The notes under the pieces are model-generated. The model was not told the origin of the DNA and ran no database searches. It worked only from the letters and a program-made list of their open reading frames with translations. A DNA stretch of 23,545 nucleotides from DATGLE01 sp035294325 (lineage in GTDB: Bacteria; Chloroflexota; Ktedonobacteria; Ktedonobacterales; Ktedonobacteraceae): contig DATGLE010000221.1 in NCBI GenBank assembly GCA_035294325.1, positions 1-23,545 of the forward strand. Direction: 5' to 3'. Positions 1-6,801 of the stretch are shown here, piece by piece (the first letter of the stretch is position 1; every line of letters starts with the position of its first letter). The translations under genes were made by a program, and so were the position numbers.

Positions 1-19
1 GATGAGGTTGCCCACGCCA

Positions 20-46
20 TTCAAGACGGCGGAAATGTGGTATAAT
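20..46 (+). promoter_or_regulatory. Probable promoter of uvrB
   Basis: A perfect TATAAT lies at 41-46, with a weak -35-like TTCAAG at 20-25 (15-bp spacing). It would start a transcript near position 53, about 45 nt before the uvrB start. The -10 box is convincing; the -35 box is not. No operator was recognised. Confidence 0.45.
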
Positions 47-97
47 ACATGGGCTATTGGAAAAAATATTCTACTCATACTACGGGGAAGCGAGACG

Positions 98-2092
98 ATG
101 CCAGAATTTAAAGTAGAGGCCCCCTTTGAGCCAACCGGCGATCAGCCCGATGCCATCGCGAAGCTTGCGCAGGGCATCAGAAATGGCTACAAGTATCAAA
201 CGCTGCTGGGCGTGACCGGCAGTGGCAAAACCTATACCGTTGCTAAAGTTATCGAGCAGGTTCAGAAGCCGACGCTGGTGCTCGCCCCGAACAAAACCCT
301 GGCGGCCCAGCTCTATAGCGAATATAAAGAATTCTTCCCCAATAACGCCGTTGAGTATTTTGTCTCCTACTACGACTACTACCAGCCAGAGGCATATATT
401 CCGCGCACGGATACCTACGTCGAAAAAGAGAGCATGCTCAACGAGGAGATCGAGAAGCTGCGCCTCTCGGCCACACGCAGCCTCTTCGAGCGACGCGATG
501 TACTGATCGTCGCCTCCGTCTCCTGCATCTACGGCCTGGGCAGTCCCGAGGAATATGGCGAAGTGGTATTGACGCTCAAGGTCGGCGAGGAGCGGCCCCG
601 CAACCGCATCCTGCGCCACCTGACCGAGATCCAGTACGAGCGCAACGACGCCAACTTTATTCGCGGGCGCTTCCGCGTGCGCGGCGATGTGCTGGAGATC
701 TTCCCGGCATACGAAGATGTGGCTGTGCGCGTCGAGTTCTTCGGCGACGAAATCGAGCGTATGACCGAGATTGATCCGCTGACCGGCGAGGTGCTCGGCC
801 AGCGCCAGCGGCTCGACATCTACCCGGCCAAACACTGGGTAACGACGCAGCAGCGGCTTGAGAAGGCCATACAGGCGATAGAGGCCGAGCTTGAGGAGCG
901 CCTGGCGCAACTCGAATCCGAGGGCAAGATCCTGGAGGCCGCACGGCTCAAGCAGCGCACCAACTTCGATATCGAGATGCTGCGCGAAACCGGCTTCTGC
1001 TCCGGCGTCGAGAACTATTCGCGCCACCTTGCCGGGCGTGCGGCGGGCGAACAGCCCTGGACGCTGCTCGATTACATGCCCGATGATTACCTGCTCGTCG
1101 TCGATGAGTCGCACGTTGCCGTGCCGCAGGTTCGCGGCATGTTCGCCGGTGATCGCTCGCGCAAACAGGTGCTCGTCGACTATGGCTTCCGCCTCCCCTC
1201 CGCCCTCGACAACCGGCCATTGACCTTCTCAGAGTTCGAGCAGGAGATCAACCAGGCGCTCTTTGTCTCGGCCACGCCAGGCCCCTACGAATACGAGCAC
1301 AGCCAGGCCATCGTCGAGCAGCTTATTCGTCCAACGGGCCTCATCGATCCCGAAATCAGCGTGCGCCCGACCAGAGGCCAGATCGACGATCTGATCGCCG
1401 AGATCCGCAAACGCGTCGAGAAGGGCCAGCGCGTGCTGGTGACGACGCTCACGAAGAAGATGGCCGAGGACCTGGCCGACTACCTGCAAGAGCTTAACAT
1501 CAAAGTTCATTACCTGCATTCGGAGATCGAAACCATCGAACGCGTCGAGATCTTGCGCGACCTGCGCCTGGGCGTGTACGATGTGGTGGTGGGTATCAAC
1601 CTGCTGCGTGAGGGACTTGATCTACCGGAGGTCTCGCTGGTGGCTATTCTGGATGCCGATAAAGAGGGCTTCCTGCGGTCAGAGGGATCGCTGATCCAGA
1701 TGATCGGGCGCGCGGCTCGTCACGTCGAGGGCAGCGTCATCATGTACGCCGATACGGTGACGCATTCGATGCAGCGCGCCATCGATGAGACGAACCGCCG
1801 CCGCAAGCTTCAGATGGCCTTCAACGAGCGCCATCATATTACGCCGCGCGGCATCAAGAAAGAGGTCAAGACGCTCTCCGAACGCATCAAGGCGATGAGC
1901 GGGGCGAATATCGAGGAGCAGGATGGCAGGGCCGTCGCGATTGCCCTGGCCGGTATCCCCAAAGAAGATGCCCTGCGCCTGATCCGCGATCTGGAATCGC
2001 AAATGCGCACGGCGGCCAGACAATTAGAGTTCGAGAAGGCGGCGCAGTTGCGCGACCAGATCATCGAGATCCGAAGATCTATGATTGAATAG
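98..2092 (+). CDS. uvrB: Excinuclease ABC subunit B (UvrB)
   Basis: UvrB is the DNA-damage verification helicase of nucleotide excision repair; it is loaded by UvrA and then recruits UvrC. The 664-residue length is normal for the family. Visible landmarks are Walker A GVTGSGKT (about residues 38-45), the aromatic beta-hairpin rich in Tyr (YYDYYQPEAYIPRTDTY, about 90-107) that clamps DNA, the Walker B-type DESH (about 337), helicase motif VI around QMIGRAARH, and a C-terminal UVR motif (LEFEKAAQLRDQI, about 636) that contacts UvrC. The reading frame is open to position 2, but the ATG at 98 begins the canonical MPEFKVEAPF and has a GGGGAAG ribosome site upstream. No other uvr gene is adjacent. 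The stop codon lies inside a 28-bp hairpin. Identification is essentially certain. Confidence 0.98.
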   Translation: MPEFKVEAPFEPTGDQPDAIAKLAQGIRNGYKYQTLLGVTGSGKTYTVAKVIEQVQKPTLVLAPNKTLAAQLYSEYKEFFPNNAVEYFVSYYDYYQPEAYIPRTDTYVEKESMLNEEIEKLRLSATRSLFERRDVLIVASVSCIYGLGSPEEYGEVVLTLKVGEERPRNRILRHLTEIQYERNDANFIRGRFRVRGDVLEIFPAYEDVAVRVEFFGDEIERMTEIDPLTGEVLGQRQRLDIYPAKHWVTTQQRLEKAIQAIEAELEERLAQLESEGKILEAARLKQRTNFDIEMLRETGFCSGVENYSRHLAGRAAGEQPWTLLDYMPDDYLLVVDESHVAVPQVRGMFAGDRSRKQVLVDYGFRLPSALDNRPLTFSEFEQEINQALFVSATPGPYEYEHSQAIVEQLIRPTGLIDPEISVRPTRGQIDDLIAEIRKRVEKGQRVLVTTLTKKMAEDLADYLQELNIKVHYLHSEIETIERVEILRDLRLGVYDVVVGINLLREGLDLPEVSLVAILDADKEGFLRSEGSLIQMIGRAARHVEGSVIMYADTVTHSMQRAIDETNRRRKLQMAFNERHHITPRGIKKEVKTLSERIKAMSGANIEEQDGRAVAIALAGIPKEDALRLIRDLESQMRTAARQLEFEKAAQLRDQIIEIRRSMIE

Positions 2093-2146
2093 AATGTTCT
2101 CGTGGGCCGACCTCTGGCCGGCCCACGAGAACATTCTATTCAATCA
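2082..2146. repeat. Perfect 28-bp inverted repeat overlapping the uvrB stop codon
   Basis: The left arm 2082-2109 and right arm 2119-2146 are perfectly complementary (28/28) around a 9-nt loop. The left arm contains the last three uvrB codons and the stop, so the right arm is an inverted copy of the gene end. An A-run, not a T-run, follows on the + strand, so it is not a textbook intrinsic terminator of uvrB. It may still cap or terminate the mRNA. Confidence 0.95.
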
Positions 2147-2182
2147 AAAAAAATTTCACCCTTTACGAAAGGTTTTTTTTTG

Positions 2183-3295
2183 ATGCCTCATCAACATGAT
2201 ATAAACCATCATGAGCCGGCGCAGAGCGACTATCTGAGCGGGCCGCGCATCCTGCCCCGGCGCGTGCGCCCCGATATGACCGTAGCTGAACTGATCGATG
2301 AGCAGTTCCAGGCGTATAACGCGGCGCGCCTCAATGAAGCGGCACGGCTCTACGTCGAAAAGATGCTCGCGCCCGAGCAAGATGTCACCGTCGGGCTGAC
2401 GATGGCCGGTGCGCTGACGCCGGCGGGCCTGGGCGGCTGCATTCTCACGCTGATGGAGTATGGCTTTATCGATTTCATCATCAGTACGGGCGCCAACCTC
2501 TATCACGATATGCACTACGCGCTGGCGATGTCGCTGCATAGGGGCGACTTTCGCCTGGATGATACGAAGCTCCAGGAAGAGGGCGTCATCCGCATTTACG
2601 ATATCCTCTTTGAGGATAAAGTTTTGCTGGACACCGACGCCTTCGTGCGCGAGTGCCTCAAAAGCTTGCCCAACCGGCCCATCTCGACATCAGAGCTGCA
2701 TCATCACCTCGGCACGCAGTTGCTCAGAGCGGGCGTGCAGCCGGAATACTCGGTGCTGGCGCAGGCAGCGGCATGGAACGTTCCCATCTATACTTCCTCG
2801 CCAGGAGATTCGTCGATTGGCATGAACGTCGCCCGTCACGCGCTCGACGGCAGCCTGCTCACGCTCGATCCTCTGGCCGACGTGAACGAGACGACGGCCA
2901 TTGTGCAGCATGCCACGCGCAACGGCGTGATTATCCTCGGCGGTGGCAGCCCCAAGAATTTCTATTTGCAGACGCAGCCGCAGCTCTGGGAGGTGCTCGG
3001 CATCAACAAGGGAGGCCACGACTACTTCATTCAGATCACTGCCGACGCACCGCACTGGGGCGGCCTTTCGGGCGCGACGCCTTCGGAGGCAGTTTCGTGG
3101 GGCAAGATCAAGCCGGACCAGTTACGCGATACCGTCGTGGTCTACGGCGACTCCACTATCGCGCTGCCGCTGCTGACCGCGTATGCTGTGAGCAGGGCGC
3201 GGCCACGCCCGCGCCGCGAACTCTTCGCCAGGCGCGAAGAGTTGCTCAAAGAACTCAAAGCAGCCTACGAGAGCGGGAAAAAAGCTCGACCTTAA
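2183..3295 (+). CDS. Deoxyhypusine synthase-family protein (probable bacterial homospermidine-type synthase)
   Basis: This is a 370-residue NAD-dependent aminobutyl-transferase-like protein of the deoxyhypusine synthase (DHS) family. Eukaryotic and archaeal DHS modify eIF5A, which bacteria lack; several bacterial relatives make homospermidine or related polyamines. The catalytic-lysine motif EAVSWGKI is intact (Lys308, equivalent to human Lys329). The nucleotide/substrate loop GGGSPKN (253-259) has Asn where DHS has the His of GGGVVKHH, as expected for bacterial homologues. TSSPGDSSIG (about 204-213) resembles an NAD-binding segment. The ATG at 2183 is chosen because an earlier in-frame GTG would lie inside the uvrB hairpin; AAAGG sits about 10 nt upstream. 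SpeD-like and agmatinase-like genes follow on the same strand, which supports a polyamine role. The exact product is inference. Confidence 0.9.
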   Translation: MPHQHDINHHEPAQSDYLSGPRILPRRVRPDMTVAELIDEQFQAYNAARLNEAARLYVEKMLAPEQDVTVGLTMAGALTPAGLGGCILTLMEYGFIDFIISTGANLYHDMHYALAMSLHRGDFRLDDTKLQEEGVIRIYDILFEDKVLLDTDAFVRECLKSLPNRPISTSELHHHLGTQLLRAGVQPEYSVLAQAAAWNVPIYTSSPGDSSIGMNVARHALDGSLLTLDPLADVNETTAIVQHATRNGVIILGGGSPKNFYLQTQPQLWEVLGINKGGHDYFIQITADAPHWGGLSGATPSEAVSWGKIKPDQLRDTVVVYGDSTIALPLLTAYAVSRARPRPRRELFARREELLKELKAAYESGKKARP

Positions 3296-3302
3296 TAGCA
3301 TT

Positions 3303-3412
3303 TTCCACCTAATGAAAAGCCGGTGCCTGCCTATTAGGTGGAGCGCCGGCTGACATTTAGGTAGACAACGCATTTGCTTTTAGGTGGAGCGAGCGCTGAC
3401 ATTTAGGTGGAA
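3303..3412. repeat. Cluster of TTAGGTGGA repeats upstream of the speD promoter
   Basis: The motif TTAGGTGGA or a close variant occurs five times: inverted at 3303-3312 and direct at 3334, 3356, 3380 and 3403. Two 32-nt direct copies (3334-3365 and 3380-3411) match at 28/32 positions with a 46-bp period. The first inverted copy can pair with the second (10 bp). It could be an operator array for the downstream speD promoter or the remnant ends of an insertion element. I cannot distinguish these. Confidence 0.85.
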
Positions 3413-3449
3413 AGGACCTGCTCGTTGGATGGCAGAAGCGGATTTTCCT

Positions 3450-3479
3450 TTGCATTAGCTTGACAACCTAATATATAAT
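3450..3479 (+). promoter_or_regulatory. Probable promoter of the speD-like gene
   Basis: TTGCAT at 3450-3455 and TATAAT at 3474-3479 are separated by 18 bp. The predicted start near 3486 coincides with the first base of a hairpin. A TTGACA at 3460-3465 lies too close (8 bp) to serve this -10 box. Confidence 0.6.
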
Positions 3480-3485
3480 ATCATC

Positions 3486-3551
3486 CTGTGTGCCAATGAT
3501 TGCACACAGATGAAAGCGCGCCTGGTTGCAGCCCGCTAGCAACCAGCGCGC
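3486..3551 (+). promoter_or_regulatory. Two-hairpin 5' leader of speD-like mRNA
   Basis: The first stem pairs CTGTGTGC (3486-3493) with GCACACAG (3502-3509), 8 bp perfect. The second pairs GCGCGCCTGGTTGC (3516-3529) with GCAACCAGCGCGC (3539-3551), 13 pairs with one bulge. Both precede the ribosome site at 3569-3575. This could stabilise the 5' end or regulate translation. No known riboswitch was recognised. Confidence 0.5.
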
Positions 3552-3583
3552 CATACAAGCTATGTTCGAAGGAGGAAGCTACA

Positions 3584-4015
3584 ATGCTTGTCCACTTGAT
3601 GTTGGAACTCTACCACGTTGATCGCCAGATCTTGAGCGATGAGCCGCTGATCCGCCGCGTTCTGGATGAATATCCCGCTCGCATCGGTATGGAGAAGGTG
3701 AGTCCGGTACATCTGTACGATATTCAAACCTCCAATCCCTTAGATGATGGCATGTCCGGCTTCGTGGTCATTGCCCAGAGCCATGTCAGCCTGCACGCCT
3801 GGCCCGAGTACGGCGAAGTCGATATCGACATCTGCTCCTGCAAGGAGTTCAGCCAGGAGGACGCTATCGCCTTTGCTAAAGAGATGTTCCAGACCGAGGA
3901 TGTCGAAGCGCATTTCGTGGTCCGCGCGAATCGATCTCTGCGCCCGAATACGCCCGATCCGGCACGCTACGAAGCCGCCCTGGCCGAACGTTTAGCAAAA
4001 ACGGGGGTGCGCTAA
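3584..4015 (+). CDS. speD: SpeD-family pyruvoyl-dependent decarboxylase (annotated S-adenosylmethionine decarboxylase)
   Basis: This is a 143-residue class-1b AdoMet decarboxylase-type proenzyme, expected to self-cleave before a serine to make a pyruvoyl cofactor. The core QSHVSLHAWPEYG is present: Ser66 is the predicted pyruvoyl residue, His71 (Ser+5) and Cys86 (Ser+20) match the His68 and Cys83 spacing of the Thermotoga enzyme. The residue before the cleavage serine is Gln65, where the classical enzyme has Glu (ESH). A strong AAGGAGG (3569-3575) is 8 nt before the ATG. The gene lies between a DHS-family gene and an agmatinase-family gene, and no spermidine synthase is nearby. Family placement is firm. 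The substrate (AdoMet, arginine or ornithine) is uncertain, since some SpeD homologues have been reported to decarboxylate amino acids. Confidence 0.9.
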   Translation: MLVHLMLELYHVDRQILSDEPLIRRVLDEYPARIGMEKVSPVHLYDIQTSNPLDDGMSGFVVIAQSHVSLHAWPEYGEVDIDICSCKEFSQEDAIAFAKEMFQTEDVEAHFVVRANRSLRPNTPDPARYEAALAERLAKTGVR

Positions 4016-4029
4016 GGGCAAGAAGAAAA

Positions 4030-4050
4030 AAGCGAAGTGTGCCTTCGCTT
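4030..4050 (-). terminator. Short hairpin with T-run on the minus strand
   Basis: AAGCGAAG (4030-4037) pairs with CTTCGCTT (4043-4050). An A-rich tract precedes it on the + strand, so the T-run follows the stem only when read on the - strand. No - strand gene is visible nearby, so the role is unclear. The rest of 4051-4262 shows nothing definite. Confidence 0.3.
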
Positions 4051-4262
4051 CGGCGCTGACCGATAACGGAGGGTGAGGCGCGGTCCGGTCCAACTGGATG
4101 CAGCTTCACTCTCCATTTTATTTCTACGAGAAGCCGGGATATCGTACACTGAAAAGGCATATGGTGGTTGATTTATGAACGCAATAGGAGAAGTGATGAT
4201 GCAACGGCTGTCTCGATGTTAGTCGTTACATTCCATTATCCCGAAAGAGAGTCTTTGGCTAT

Positions 4263-5138
4263 ATGAAAGATTCGCTTGTAACCCAATTTGGCGCGCCCGA
4301 TGCTCCATACTGCGATCCAGAGCGAGCACGTGTGACGATCATTCCGGCGCCGCTCGAATATAGCGTTTGCTATATGAAAGGCACGGAGCACGGACCGCAG
4401 GCGATCCTCGACGCATCGAGCCAGATGGAACTCTATGACGAGGAGCTTGACTGCTGCCCCATCGAGATCGGGATCCATACTCGTCCCGCGCTCGACTATC
4501 ATGGCATGGATCATGCCGCCGCGCTCCAGGCCACCGGAGACGCGGTGCGCGAGGCGCTACAGCGCGGGCAATTGCCCTTTACGCTTGGCGGCGAGCACTC
4601 GCTTTCCGCTCCAGCTATCGCTGCTGTACGCGAACGGTATCCCGATCTGACCGTGGTACATATCGATGCTCATGGAGATCTGCGCGATCAGTTTGAGGGC
4701 ACGCCCCTTTCGCATGCCTGCATCGAGCGGCGCGTCGTCGATATGGGCATCCCCCTGCTGGAAATCGGCGTTCGCAGCATCAGCCCCGAAGAGGCCGCGT
4801 TCCTGAAGACAGGGCCAGATGTGGCTATCGTCTATGCTCACGATATGGCGCGGGGCCGCGCTACTGTTCCCTGGGAACGTCTGGGAGTGCATACCTACCT
4901 TACCCTGGACCTCGATGCTATCGATCCCGCCGAAATGCCAGCCGTGGGCACGCCGGAGCCGGGCGGCCTTTCCTGGTATCAGACGCTCGATCTGCTGCGC
5001 GAAATCTTCCGGCGCACCACGGTTGTCGGCATGGATGTCGTCGAACTCTGCCCTATGCCCGGCCAGACGCGGGCTGATTTCCTTGCGGCAAAGCTTGTCT
5101 ATAAGATGATCGGCTACCGCTGGTTTGGGCAGCGTTGA
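4263..5138 (+). CDS. speB: Agmatinase/ureohydrolase family protein
   Basis: This is a 291-residue member of the arginase/agmatinase/formiminoglutamase family, binuclear-Mn enzymes that release urea from guanidino substrates. Metal-ligand motifs are complete: GGEHS (His112), DAHGD (Asp135, His137, Asp139) and DLDAID (Asp216, Asp218). The C-terminal GMDVVELCP is typical of agmatinases. The DAHGDLRD variant replaces the common DAHTDT. Agmatinase is the best guess because the neighbours are polyamine genes; it would convert agmatine to putrescine. The ATG at 4263 has only a weak upstream purine stretch (GAAAGAGAG), and 247 bp separate it from the speD-like gene, so it may have its own promoter or rely on readthrough. 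Arginase or another guanidine hydrolase cannot be excluded by sequence alone. Confidence 0.9.
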   Translation: MKDSLVTQFGAPDAPYCDPERARVTIIPAPLEYSVCYMKGTEHGPQAILDASSQMELYDEELDCCPIEIGIHTRPALDYHGMDHAAALQATGDAVREALQRGQLPFTLGGEHSLSAPAIAAVRERYPDLTVVHIDAHGDLRDQFEGTPLSHACIERRVVDMGIPLLEIGVRSISPEEAAFLKTGPDVAIVYAHDMARGRATVPWERLGVHTYLTLDLDAIDPAEMPAVGTPEPGGLSWYQTLDLLREIFRRTTVVGMDVVELCPMPGQTRADFLAAKLVYKMIGYRWFGQR

Positions 5139-5153
5139 CTTTAGCGATCTCTT

Positions 5154-5252
5154 TTACTCGGGCAAATGCGCTACTGCTTCGATTTCGATCAGGAGTTCCG
5201 GGAGGGCCAGTTTGCGTACTTCTACAAGCGTGCTCGCGGGCGGGTGTTCAAG
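5154..5252 (-). pseudogene. Remnant of a RidA-family (YjgF/YER057c) gene, C-terminal end only
   Basis: Read on the - strand, about 32 codons end at a TAA (5154-5156) and encode PPASTLVEVRKLALPELLIE followed by IEAVA, the typical C-terminus of RidA-family enamine/imine deaminases. An in-frame stop lies just upstream on that strand, so the roughly 95 N-terminal residues are missing. The surviving codons have no internal stop, suggesting recent truncation. It sits in the gap between the ureohydrolase and the lipoprotein. Confidence 0.7.
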
Positions 5253-5294
5253 TTAACGCCTGTGGGACCTGCCTCCGTCTTTTCCTCCCAGATC

Positions 5295-5300
5295 TATAAT
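5295..5300 (+). promoter_or_regulatory. Candidate -10 box of the lipoprotein gene
   Basis: A perfect TATAAT lies 58 nt before the lipoprotein ATG. No convincing -35 element is found 15-19 bp upstream. Confidence 0.4.
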
Positions 5301-5357
5301 ATAGACAGAGAGACATAAGGCCAGCCCGGCAAGAGGCATAGACAAGATGCGAAGGCG

Positions 5358-6344
5358 ATGCTTAGAATAACGCGTGGAGCGACAACTTATATATTGCAGG
5401 CGATAGCGTATCTCGCACTTCTGAGCATGCTGCTCGCTGGCTGCAATGCGCCCGCAGCCGCGACCACCGGCGGCGCGCATAAGACCACTTTTCAGACTTC
5501 ATCCCACCAATCGATCTTCTATAGCACGGATCCGCACGACGTACTCATACGCACATTTTATGGCGGCGGCCTCCAGGGCACACTGGAGTTTGGGCCGCAG
5601 GTGAGCGTCTACGGTGACGGAACGTATATTTTAAACCTCGACCAGGAGGGGAAACTGGATAGCGCCGCGCTGCAACAATTGCTCTCCATGCTGGTAGGTA
5701 ACGATGGCCTGCTCAGCTTCACGCGCCGCCAGTTCGCCGATATTCCAGATCAGGATGCCACGTTTTTAGAATTGTCGCTTAACGGCAAGCGCGAAGAATT
5801 GATGTATGGCTCATTCGGCAACATGCGGGAGAGCGCGCAGGATATGGATGAATACCGCCGTCTGGGCCAGGCGTTGAGCACGATCATGACGGCTCTCAAG
5901 GGGCCAACACAGCCCTATCGCAGCGATGCTACCGCGCTGCTGGTGCGCCAGATGTTCAGCCCCGACCTGAGCCGCCCAATCCCTACCTGGTCGCTACCCG
6001 ACTTCACGCTCGCTCAGGCCGCCGTCTATGAGTGCGGCGTTATCCCACCCGACGAGGTGGGCCTTAACCCTGAGACGGCCTGCCTCAAATATACCATTCC
6101 CCAGCACGCGATCCTGCTCACCCAGGTGCAGGCGCGTGCTATCCAGGCGCAATTAAAGGGATCACAGGGCACTTTCACCGAAGGAGGGCTGTATTATTCC
6201 GTTATGCTGCGCCCCCTGCTCCCCGACGAACAGGCGACGAAGGCGCTGGCAATGTTCGGCAGCGCGCAGGAGGGATATAGCGGTGTGCCCCTGCTGACAA
6301 ATGGAAAGGTTCCTCCGGTGCCAGCGACAACGCCTTCATCATAA
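5358..6344 (+). CDS. Hypothetical lipoprotein
   Basis: This is a 328-residue predicted secreted lipoprotein. The N-terminus has Arg residues, a hydrophobic segment (about 11-26) and a lipobox LLAGC with lipidated Cys29, followed by an Ala/Thr-rich linker. The mature part contains a segment resembling proteins that report per-residue threshold or response values (FGPQVSVYGDGTYIL, about 75-89), but I do not recognise a named domain. Two cysteines near residues 225-240 could form a disulfide. The start at 5358 is the one giving a proper signal peptide. It stands alone between the ridA remnant and a 21-bp inverted repeat, so context does not indicate a function. It is presumably anchored on the outer face of the cytoplasmic membrane. 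Confidence 0.85.
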   Translation: MLRITRGATTYILQAIAYLALLSMLLAGCNAPAAATTGGAHKTTFQTSSHQSIFYSTDPHDVLIRTFYGGGLQGTLEFGPQVSVYGDGTYILNLDQEGKLDSAALQQLLSMLVGNDGLLSFTRRQFADIPDQDATFLELSLNGKREELMYGSFGNMRESAQDMDEYRRLGQALSTIMTALKGPTQPYRSDATALLVRQMFSPDLSRPIPTWSLPDFTLAQAAVYECGVIPPDEVGLNPETACLKYTIPQHAILLTQVQARAIQAQLKGSQGTFTEGGLYYSVMLRPLLPDEQATKALAMFGSAQEGYSGVPLLTNGKVPPVPATTPSS

Positions 6345-6358
6345 GCAACTTTCCCGTG

Positions 6359-6431
6359 CGTGGCCGCGCGATTGATCGCGCTCGTCTGGCCTGTGAAGGG
6401 GATTGATGGTGCGATCAATCGCGCGGCCACG
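6359..6431. repeat. Perfect 21-bp inverted repeat downstream of the lipoprotein gene
   Basis: The arms 6359-6379 and 6411-6431 are perfectly complementary (core GGCCGCGCGATTGATCGC), separated by 31 nt. It begins 15 bp after the lipoprotein stop and has no T-run. It resembles the other gene-end palindromes in this window, but with a long spacer. Confidence 0.9.
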
Positions 6432-6474
6432 TCCATCTATCATCACCGGACAGTTTTTCAAGCTTTATAAAAGC

Positions 6475-6503
6475 TCGCCACTTCTCGCCGAATGTGGTAT
6501 ACT
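6475..6503 (+). promoter_or_regulatory. Extended -10 promoter for the low-complexity protein
   Basis: TGG-TATACT at 6495-6503 forms an extended -10 element. TCGCCA at 6475-6480, 17 bp upstream, is a weak -35. The predicted transcript starts near 6510, at the first base of a GGCGCGCC stem, and would have a leader of about 290 nt. Confidence 0.5.
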
Positions 6504-6509
6504 ATTGCA

Positions 6510-6801
6510 GGCGCGCCCCTCCTCTTATCGCCTGAAGATATGGCGCGCCACGTTTTCCAGTGCATACTCACGAAACCTGTTCAAGAATAAACAGGGTATT
6601 GCCAGACACCACCATCTCGCGTATGCCGGTAGGAGCCTGCTTACGAGGGCGCAGGTGTAGCAGCCGTTCAAAAAACGGCTGAGGATTGAAACAAACAAGC
6701 AAACCAGAGTAGGTGCGGAACGACTGAGGGGAGGAAGTACAAGGATCTTGCCGATCCAACCACTACCTGGACAGTAGAATCCCCCAAATGTGAAAGGAAA
6801 C
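6510..6801 (+). promoter_or_regulatory. Long structured 5' leader without a gene
   Basis: This stretch, part of a 457-bp gap, has no credible coding region. It contains three clear stems: GGCGCGCC 6510-6517 with 6542-6549; CCTGTT 6576-6581 with AACAGG 6590-6595; and CAGCCGTT 6661-6668 with AACGGCTG 6674-6681. A purine-rich GAGGGGAGGAAG follows at about 6727-6738. No known riboswitch, RNase P, SRP or tmRNA pattern fits. It may be an autoregulatory leader or a small RNA. Confidence 0.4.

Noticed and set aside
80..1114. 344-codon open frame antisense to uvrB
   Set aside because: It is the complement of a strongly recognised gene, has no family resemblance and arises from codon bias.
2653..3312. 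219-codon open frame overlapping the DHS-like gene
   Set aside because: Out of frame with conserved motifs, Arg/Ala-rich composition typical of a frame shadow.
3303..3412. TTAGGTGGA copies as a CRISPR array
   Set aside because: Units are irregularly spaced, some inverted, and there are no uniform spacers or cas genes.
3460..3479. TTGACA and TATAAT as a promoter pair
   Set aside because: Only 8 bp separate them; TTGCAT at 3450 with 18-bp spacing is a better partner.
4175..4222. 15-codon open frame before the ureohydrolase gene
   Set aside because: Too short and without conserved features; a regulatory upstream ORF cannot be supported.
6727..6760. Resemblance of GAGGGGAGGAAGTACAAGG to an RNase P RNA conserved region
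   Set aside because: The second conserved RNase P region and overall fold are not found; the match is only a purine-rich stretch.
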